Shown: positions 59,064 to 64,000 of the stretch, piece by piece | Numbering within the stretch: the first letter of the stretch is position 1 | Layout: each line of letters starts with the position of its first letter | Assembly (NCBI RefSeq): GCF_013623775.1 | Contig: NZ_JABFAM010000007.1 | Location: forward strand, 248,001 to 312,000 | Direction of reading: 5' to 3' | Source: Rufibacter sp. XAAS-G3-1 | GTDB taxonomy: Bacteria > Bacteroidota > Bacteroidia > Cytophagales > Hymenobacteraceae | DNA: 64,000 bases | Made by a program: the position numbers and the translations under genes | The notes under the pieces: generated by a model | Seen by the model: the letters and a program-made list of their open reading frames with translations, nothing else | Told to the model about the DNA's origin: nothing | Database searches by the model: none

Positions 59064-60626
59064 TTACAGAGGAATGTTGCCGTGCTTTTTCCTGGGTAAT
59101 TGGTCTACTTTGTTTTCCAGCATTTTGAACGCCTTGATCAGCTTAGCCCGGGTTTCTGACGGGTAAATCACCTCATCCACAAAACCGCGGTGGGCGGCTC
59201 GGTACGGCGTCGCGAATTTTGATTGGTACTCCGCCACTTTCTCGGCTAACTTAGCTTCCGGGTCTTCGGCGGCGGCAATCTCGCGTTTGAAGATGATCTC
59301 AGCGGCTCCTTTGGCGCCCATCACGGCAATCTCGGCCGTAGGCCAGGCGTAGTTCAGGTCAGCGCCAATGTGCTTGGAGTTCATTACGTCATAGGCGCCA
59401 CCATACGCTTTTCTGGTAATAACGGTTACACGCGGCACGGTGGCCTCGCAGAAGGCGTACAGTAATTTAGCCCCGTTGGTGATGATGCCGCGCCACTCTT
59501 GGTCGGTGCCAGGTAAGAAGCCCGGAACATCTTCCAGCACTAGAAGCGGAATGTTGAATGAGTCACAGAAGCGCACGAAGCGGGCGGCTTTGGTGCTGGC
59601 GTTAATATCCAATACCCCAGCCAAAACCGCAGGCTGGTTGCCTACAATGCCAATGCTGCGGCCTGCCAATCTGGCAAAGCCCACCACAATGTTCTCCCCG
59701 AAATTCTTGTGCACCTCCAGAAATGAGCCGCTGTCAATGATGCCTTCTATCACTTCCCTAATGTCATACGGCTGGTTGGGGTTTTCCGGGATAATGGTAT
59801 TCAGGATTTCACGGGTTTCGTTTCCGGAAGATTCGTACGGCAGGGCAGGAGGGAGCTCTTCGCAGTTCTGCGGCATGTAGCTGAGCAATTGCTTTATGTT
59901 CTGGATACAGACTACCTCGTTGGCACAGGAGAAATGCGTGACGCCGCTTTTGGTGCTGTGGGTGCTGGCGCCGCCCAGTTCCTCAGAAGTCACGGTTTCA
60001 TGGGTTACCGTTTTCACCACGTTAGGGCCGGTCACAAACATGTAGGAGGTGTCTTCCACCATCAGGATAAAGTCTGTGATGGCCGGGGAATACACCGCGC
60101 CGCCCGCGCAAGGCCCCATAATGCCCGAAAGCTGCGGGATAACGCCGGAAGCCAACGTGTTCTTGTAGAAAATATCGGCGTAGCCGCCCAGGGAAACCAC
60201 CCCTTCCTGAATACGGGCGCCGCCCGAGTCATTGAGGCCAATCACGGGGGCGCCGTTTTTCATGGCCAGATCCATGATCTTGACAATCTTCTCGGCGTGG
60301 GTTTCTGAAAGGGAGCCGCCAAACACCGTAAAATCCTGGGAGAAAACGTAGACCAAGCGGCCATTTACGGTACCGTAACCAGTCACCACGCCATCGCCCA
60401 GGTAGTATTCTTTGTCCAGCCCGAAATCTTTGGAGCGGTGCATCACAAATTTGCCGATCTCCTCAAAAGAACCTTCGTCCAGGAGTAAGTCAATGCGTTC
60501 GCGGGCGGTCAGTTTCCCCTTTTTGTGCTGTGCATCTATGCGTGCTTGGCCACCTCCTAAGAGCGCCTCGGCATTTTTGCGGTCTAATATCTCAAATTTG
60601 CTGTTCGGGGTATTCTGGTCTGACAT
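59064..60626 (-). CDS. Acyl-CoA carboxylase, carboxyltransferase (beta) subunit
   Basis: 520 residues, the typical length of propionyl-CoA/methylmalonyl-CoA carboxyltransferases. [99 protein letters not shown] and [12 protein letters not shown] are conserved. It transfers carboxyl from biotin to an acyl-CoA; propionyl-CoA is the commonest substrate of this clade. No biotin carboxylase or carrier gene is adjacent in the window. Start chosen at 60626 (MSDQN); an upstream open frame is a shadow. -7 box TAAATTTG at 60656-60663. Confidence 0.94.
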   Translation of the reverse strand: MSDQNTPNSKFEILDRKNAEALLGGGQARIDAQHKKGKLTARERIDLLLDEGSFEEIGKFVMHRSKDFGLDKEYYLGDGVVTGYGTVNGRLVYVFSQDFTVFGGSLSETHAEKIVKIMDLAMKNGAPVIGLNDSGGARIQEGVVSLGGYADIFYKNTLASGVIPQLSGIMGPCAGGAVYSPAITDFILMVEDTSYMFVTGPNVVKTVTHETVTSEELGGASTHSTKSGVTHFSCANEVVCIQNIKQLLSYMPQNCEELPPALPYESSGNETREILNTIIPENPNQPYDIREVIEGIIDSGSFLEVHKNFGENIVVGFARLAGRSIGIVGNQPAVLAGVLDINASTKAARFVRFCDSFNIPLLVLEDVPGFLPGTDQEWRGIITNGAKLLYAFCEATVPRVTVITRKAYGGAYDVMNSKHIGADLNYAWPTAEIAVMGAKGAAEIIFKREIAAAEDPEAKLAEKVAEYQSKFATPYRAAHRGFVDEVIYPSETRAKLIKAFKMLENKVDQLPRKKHGNIPL

Positions 60627-60655
60627 TGAAGCAGTTTGCTGTTGGTACAAGAAAT

Positions 60656-60663
60656 CAAATTTA
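60656..60663 (-). promoter_or_regulatory. -7 box TAAATTTG for the carboxylase
   Basis: Exact TAnnTTTG on the minus strand, 30 nt before the start. A TTTC lies 19 bp upstream as a weak -33. Confidence 0.45.
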
Positions 60664-60779
60664 GGAAAGATTAGGGCAGTGTGAAATTTTTGTTGTGTTT
60701 TTCTTAACAGTCTTACCGCGGAAAGAAAGACCTCACCCCCAGCCCCTCTCCCACGGAGAGGGGAGCCCTTGCTACGCCT

Positions 60780-60814
60780 GTTTATGGCTGTTTTTGGGAA
60801 AACAGGCCTAAAAC
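60780..60814. repeat. Palindrome family P, copy 28
   Basis: GTTTATGGCTGTTTTTG and GAAAACAGGCCTAAAAC. Confidence 0.7.
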
Positions 60815-60819
60815 TGAAC

Positions 60820-60992
60820 TGTAGCGTTGTTACCCTGTAACGACGTGCTTCTACGCCCCTAAAACGCCCCTGACTACTAAGAACCATTCTTTGCAACTAG
60901 TGCCTTCTTTTTTGGCCAGGACGTGAAGATTGCTTTTGGGTTAGGCGGTGTTGTTTCATGGAGACACGTCATTACAGGGTAACGACGCTACA
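60820..60992. mobile_element. Candidate inverted-repeat element TGTAGCGTYGTTACCCTGTA
   Basis: 28-bp ends (60820-60847 and 60965-60992) are inverted copies with two mismatches, separated by 117 bp without an open frame. Only one copy in this window. A miniature element is possible but unproven. Confidence 0.45.
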
Positions 60993-61005
60993 TTTTCTGA
61001 TATGC

Positions 61006-61041
61006 GTTTTTGGGCCCATTTCCAGAAATGAGCCCGAAAAC
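61006..61041. repeat. Palindrome family P, copy 29
   Basis: GTTTTTGGGCCCATTTCC and GAAATGAGCCCGAAAAC. GGGC/GCCC core, nearly perfect pairing. Confidence 0.75.
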
Positions 61042-61044
61042 AAA

Positions 61045-61073
61045 AAAGGCTGACAGTTTGTCTGTCAGCCTTT
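61045..61073. terminator. Terminator of clpC
   Basis: AAAGGCTGACAG-TTTGT-CTGTCAGCCTTT, perfect 12-bp stem just beyond the clpC stop. Confidence 0.85.
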
Positions 61074-61091
61074 CCAAAAATCAGGTGGTAT

Positions 61092-63698
61092 TTAGTCTTT
61101 TTTCTTGCCGTCTGAAGGCGTGGCTTCTTCCTCTTCAGAAGAAGAGGCCTCGGGTAGATCATCAGACGTGTCTGGCATCACGTTCTCGCCCTTGCGGTTG
61201 GCGAAGGTGAGTTCCTCTTTGCCTTCTTCGTAGTCAATCACGATGGTGTCTCCCTGGGCCAGTTCGGCTTTCAGGATTTCCTCTGCGATGGGATCTTCCA
61301 TGTACTTGGTGATGGCGCGGTTCAACGGACGGGCACCATACTTGGAGTCATATCCTTTCTCGGCCACAAAATCTTTGGCTTTGTCAGTGATCTCAATGGT
61401 GTAACCCAGCGTTTTAATGCGGCTCAACAGCTTGGCAAGGGAGATATCAATGATTTTATGGATATCTTCTTTCTGTAGGGAGTTGAACACGATCACATCA
61501 TCCAAACGGTTCAGGAACTCAGGGGAGAACGTTTTCTTCAAGGCAGAAGCAATGGTGCCTTTCATGATGTCGTCCATGTTGTCTTGGCGGGTTTTGGTCG
61601 CGAAACCAACCCCGGCCCCAAAATCCTGCAAGTCACGCGCCCCAATGTTGGAGGTCATGATGATGATGGTGTTTCTGAAGTCCACCTTGCGGCCTAAACC
61701 GTCGGTCAACACCCCGTCGTCCAGTACTTGCAAGAGCAGGTTGTACACGTCTGGGTGCGCTTTCTCAATCTCATCCAGCAATACCACTGAGTAGGGCTTG
61801 CGGCGGATTTTTTCGGTCAGCTGACCACCTTCTTCGTACCCCACGTAGCCGGGAGGCGCTCCCACCAAGCGAGATACGCTGAATTTCTCCATGTACTCAC
61901 TCATGTCAATGCGCACCAAAGAATCTTCCTTGTCAAACAGATAGGTAGACAGCACTTTGGCCAGCTCGGTTTTACCAACCCCGGTTGGGCCCAGGAATAC
62001 GAACGAACCGATGGGGCGCTTAGGATCTTTCAGGCCCACGCGCGTCCGCTGGATAGCTTTCACCAACTGGGTGATGGCTTTCTCCTGGCCAATCACTTTG
62101 CCTTTCAGCTCTTCGCCCATGTTCAAAAGCTTCAGGCTTTCTTTCTGCGCGATACGTTTCACCGGAATGCCGGTCATCATGGCGATTACCTCGGCCACGT
62201 TTTCCTCTTTCACGGCGTAACGCTTCTTCTTGGTTTCCTCTTCCCAGCTCTTTTTAGCAGCTTCCAGTTGGTCAAGAAGTTTTTTCTCTTTGTCGCGCAG
62301 TTGGGCCGCCTCTTCATACTTCTGGCTTTTCACTACGCGGTTTTTCTCGTCCTTGATGTTCTCAATCTGTTGCTCTAGTTGAAGAATATCCTCCGGCACC
62401 ACAATGTTGTTGATGTGCACGCGGGCACCGGCCTCATCCAAGATATCAATGGCTTTGTCTGGCAGGAAACGGTCGCTCATGTAGCGGTCGCTCAGCTTCA
62501 CGCAGGCCTCAATGGCTTTGTCGGTGTAGGTGACGTGGTGGTGGTCCTGGTATTTGTCTTTGATGTTGTGCAGGATCTCAATGGTTTCCTCGGGCGTGGT
62601 AGGGTCTACCATCACAATCTGGAAACGACGGGCCAAAGCGCCATCTTTCTCTATATACTGACGGTACTCGTCCAGCGTAGTAGCCCCAATGCATTGAATC
62701 TCGCCCCGGGCCAACGCAGGTTTGAACATGTTGGAGGCATCCAGTGATCCGGAGGCGCCACCAGCACCCACAATGGTGTGCAGCTCATCAATGAACAGAA
62801 TCACGTCCGGAGATTTCTCCAGCTCGTTCATCACGGCTTTCATGCGCTCCTCAAACTGACCGCGGTATTTGGTACCGGCTACCAAGGAAGCCAAGTCTAA
62901 GGTTACCACCCGTTTTCCGAAAAGCACCCGAGAAACCTTCTTCTGGATGATGCGCAGGGCAAGACCCTCGGCAATGGCCGTTTTACCAACACCTGGCTCT
63001 CCAATTAGAATGGGGTTGTTTTTCTTACGACGGCTCAATACCTGGGCCACGCGCTCAATCTCTTTTTCACGACCCACAATCGGGTCCAGTTTGCCTTCCT
63101 CGGCTAGTTTGGTCAGATCACGGCCAAAGTTGTCCAGCACCGGAGTGCGGGATTTCTCGGCACCCTTCTTGGCGGCGGCGCCAGCGCCTCCTTTAGAGGA
63201 AGAGCCGAAGAGTTTGTCGTTGTCGTCATTGTCATCAGTATCTGAGGAGGCAAGAGGGTTGTTAGCATGATAGTCTAACGAATCCCGGATAGCTTCATAG
63301 TTCACGTTGAATTTGGCTAAGGTTTGCGATGAAATATTATCCTCATCCCGCAAAATGGACAGCAACAGGTGTTCTGTACCTATGATGTCTGACTTGAAGA
63401 TTTTAGCCTCCAAATACGTTATTTTCAGGACCTTCTCCGTCTGTTTAGTAAGCGGAATACTACCAGTTATATTGGTGTTTGGGCTGGCGGTATTCTTGGT
63501 GGCTTGCTCAAGCGCGTACTTGAGTTCCTCCATGGGTACCCCCAGTTTTTTAAGCAAAGCGATAGCCGTGCCTTCTCCCTCGCGGATCATCCCCAGGAGC
63601 AAATGCTCCGTACCAATGTAATCATGGCCCAGGCGGATGGCTTCCTCGCGACTGAGAGAGATCACCTCTTTCACTCTATTTGAGAATTTGGCTTCCAT
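61092..63698 (-). CDS. clpC: ATP-dependent Clp protease ATP-binding subunit ClpC
   Basis: 868 residues. Two N-terminal Clp repeats ([37 protein letters not shown]) are followed by an AAA+ module with [15 protein letters not shown] (Walker A, about 237), a UVR-containing middle domain (about 455-490, [17 protein letters not shown]) and a second AAA+ module with [15 protein letters not shown] (about 570) ending in an acidic Ser/Glu tail. It unfolds proteins for ClpP. No ctsR/mcsAB heat-shock operon around it, as expected in Bacteroidota. Terminator at 61045. Confidence 0.97.
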   Translation of the reverse strand: MEAKFSNRVKEVISLSREEAIRLGHDYIGTEHLLLGMIREGEGTAIALLKKLGVPMEELKYALEQATKNTASPNTNITGSIPLTKQTEKVLKITYLEAKIFKSDIIGTEHLLLSILRDEDNISSQTLAKFNVNYEAIRDSLDYHANNPLASSDTDDNDDNDKLFGSSSKGGAGAAAKKGAEKSRTPVLDNFGRDLTKLAEEGKLDPIVGREKEIERVAQVLSRRKKNNPILIGEPGVGKTAIAEGLALRIIQKKVSRVLFGKRVVTLDLASLVAGTKYRGQFEERMKAVMNELEKSPDVILFIDELHTIVGAGGASGSLDASNMFKPALARGEIQCIGATTLDEYRQYIEKDGALARRFQIVMVDPTTPEETIEILHNIKDKYQDHHHVTYTDKAIEACVKLSDRYMSDRFLPDKAIDILDEAGARVHINNIVVPEDILQLEQQIENIKDEKNRVVKSQKYEEAAQLRDKEKKLLDQLEAAKKSWEEETKKKRYAVKEENVAEVIAMMTGIPVKRIAQKESLKLLNMGEELKGKVIGQEKAITQLVKAIQRTRVGLKDPKRPIGSFVFLGPTGVGKTELAKVLSTYLFDKEDSLVRIDMSEYMEKFSVSRLVGAPPGYVGYEEGGQLTEKIRRKPYSVVLLDEIEKAHPDVYNLLLQVLDDGVLTDGLGRKVDFRNTIIIMTSNIGARDLQDFGAGVGFATKTRQDNMDDIMKGTIASALKKTFSPEFLNRLDDVIVFNSLQKEDIHKIIDISLAKLLSRIKTLGYTIEITDKAKDFVAEKGYDSKYGARPLNRAITKYMEDPIAEEILKAELAQGDTIVIDYEEGKEELTFANRKGENVMPDTSDDLPEASSSEEEEATPSDGKKKD

Positions 63699-63794
63699 GT
63701 AAGTTCTTGTCTAGTAAGTTGTTGTTGTGCGTGTACTGCAAAGTGCTGCCAAGGCTACGCATTAAAAAAATAACAAAATGAGTGGGGCAAATGT

Positions 63795-64000
63795 TCAACA
63801 GAAAGCCGCAGGATTCTGAAGATAAGTAGATGCCTCTGGGCCAAGGTTAAACAACAAATCCAGTATACTCAGGTTCATTGCAAATTGTTTGCCAAACACC
63901 TGCCGGTATGGCGTAAGGCGCAAAATGTCAGGCTCCTTCTTGGGGTGAAGTGTCCCGCGCCAATCCAACACCGGTGCCTCGTATGTTTTTACATACGTTT
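63795..64000 (-). CDS. WbqC family protein (C-terminal part, start off window)
   Basis: The last 67 residues are visible and the frame is open to the window edge. The end reads YRQVFGKQFAMNLSILDLLF then NLGPEASTYLQ, close to the WbqC-like ending (Y..VF..F..NLSILDLLFN.GP). WbqC homologues are found in polysaccharide/O-antigen gene clusters and are linked to sugar synthesis. It ends 97 nt before the clpC start. Identity rests on the C-terminus only. Confidence 0.7.
   Translation of the reverse strand, partial: TYVKTYEAPVLDWRGTLHPKKEPDILRLTPYRQVFGKQFAMNLSILDLLFNLGPEASTYLQNPAAFC

Larger units (their letters stand above)
60627..61091. other. 465-bp intergenic region
   Basis: Promoter of the carboxylase (60656-60663), a P palindrome, the 173-bp inverted-repeat element (60820-60992), another P palindrome and the clpC terminator. 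No gene. Confidence 0.7.

Noticed and set aside
1-64000. tRNA, rRNA, CRISPR, prophage or replication origin
   Set aside because: Read through for tRNA-like GGTTCGA arms, regular direct-repeat arrays with spacers, integrase or transposase frames and DnaA-box clusters; none seen. A tRNA scan could still find something I missed.

Overview
The window is a chromosomal segment of a member of the Bacteroidota, probably order Cytophagales and most like the Hymenobacteraceae (Rufibacter/Pontibacter/Hymenobacter group). The reasons are a SusC/SusD pair with a FecR-type anti-sigma factor and ECF sigma factor, a type IX secretion PorP/SprF protein, start codons without Shine-Dalgarno sequences, several TAnnTTTG -7 boxes, and the order bamD - omega/Rpb6 - coaC/coaB - DUF4835 - recN. 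The genus is an inference from memory. No rRNA, tRNA, CRISPR array, prophage or transposase gene was seen.

Layout. 1-2608: partial sensor of the triple-tyrosine type (minus). 3403-7174: mutL and two tandem rhomboid proteases. 7543-10551: slipin/NfeD pair and malate dehydrogenase (minus). 11529-21374 (all minus): ECF sigma, FecR, SusC with STN domain, SusD, a lipoprotein cyanophycinase homologue, a lipoprotein isoaspartyl peptidase, and a second exported cyanophycinase homologue. 21937-30533: tilS, then a plus-strand block of an LptA/OstA-like protein, bamD, RNA polymerase omega-like subunit, coaC and coaB in different frames, DUF4835 and recN. 31095-32927: cupin, Kazal lipoprotein and two YtxH proteins. 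33959-38240: lysS and two unrecognised genes. 38546-42950: gamma-glutamyltransferase, PorP/SprF and a trans-sulfuration enzyme. 43523-49904: C-terminal processing protease, TonB, a stress protein, an ECF sigma gene followed by a membrane S1C protease with an anti-sigma-like N-terminus, and a Thr-rich lipoprotein. 50055-58866: proline dehydrogenase, Rpn nuclease, aroB-aroA, DUF4142, metal-binding receptor, GNAT and M42 peptidase. 59064-64000: acyl-CoA carboxylase beta subunit, clpC and the end of a WbqC-family gene.

The most interesting gene set is 11529-21374. It looks like a utilisation locus built on the polysaccharide-utilisation plan, but for a peptide polymer. A TonB-dependent SusC/SusD pair under ECF/FecR control is coupled to two S51 cyanophycinase-like hydrolases and one plant-type asparaginase/isoaspartyl peptidase. 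Those are the two enzyme steps needed to turn cyanophycin, (beta-Asp-Arg)n, into Asp and Arg. I infer a cyanophycin (or other isoaspartyl polymer) utilisation locus.

The second striking property is the intergenic DNA. About 28 copies of one 35-45 bp palindrome family (GTTTTnGGCCTGTTTTC - AAAACAGGCCnAAAAC) punctuate the window, with paired changes in the two arms. There are also candidate miniature inverted-repeat elements (9442-9603 and 36051-36208; 9235-9433 and 54898-55056; 60820-60992), a modular repeat in three copies plus a fragment, a hairpin module present in opposite orientations on either side of lysS, and several perfect palindromes up to 56 bp. Most gaps over 300 bp are made largely of these repeats.
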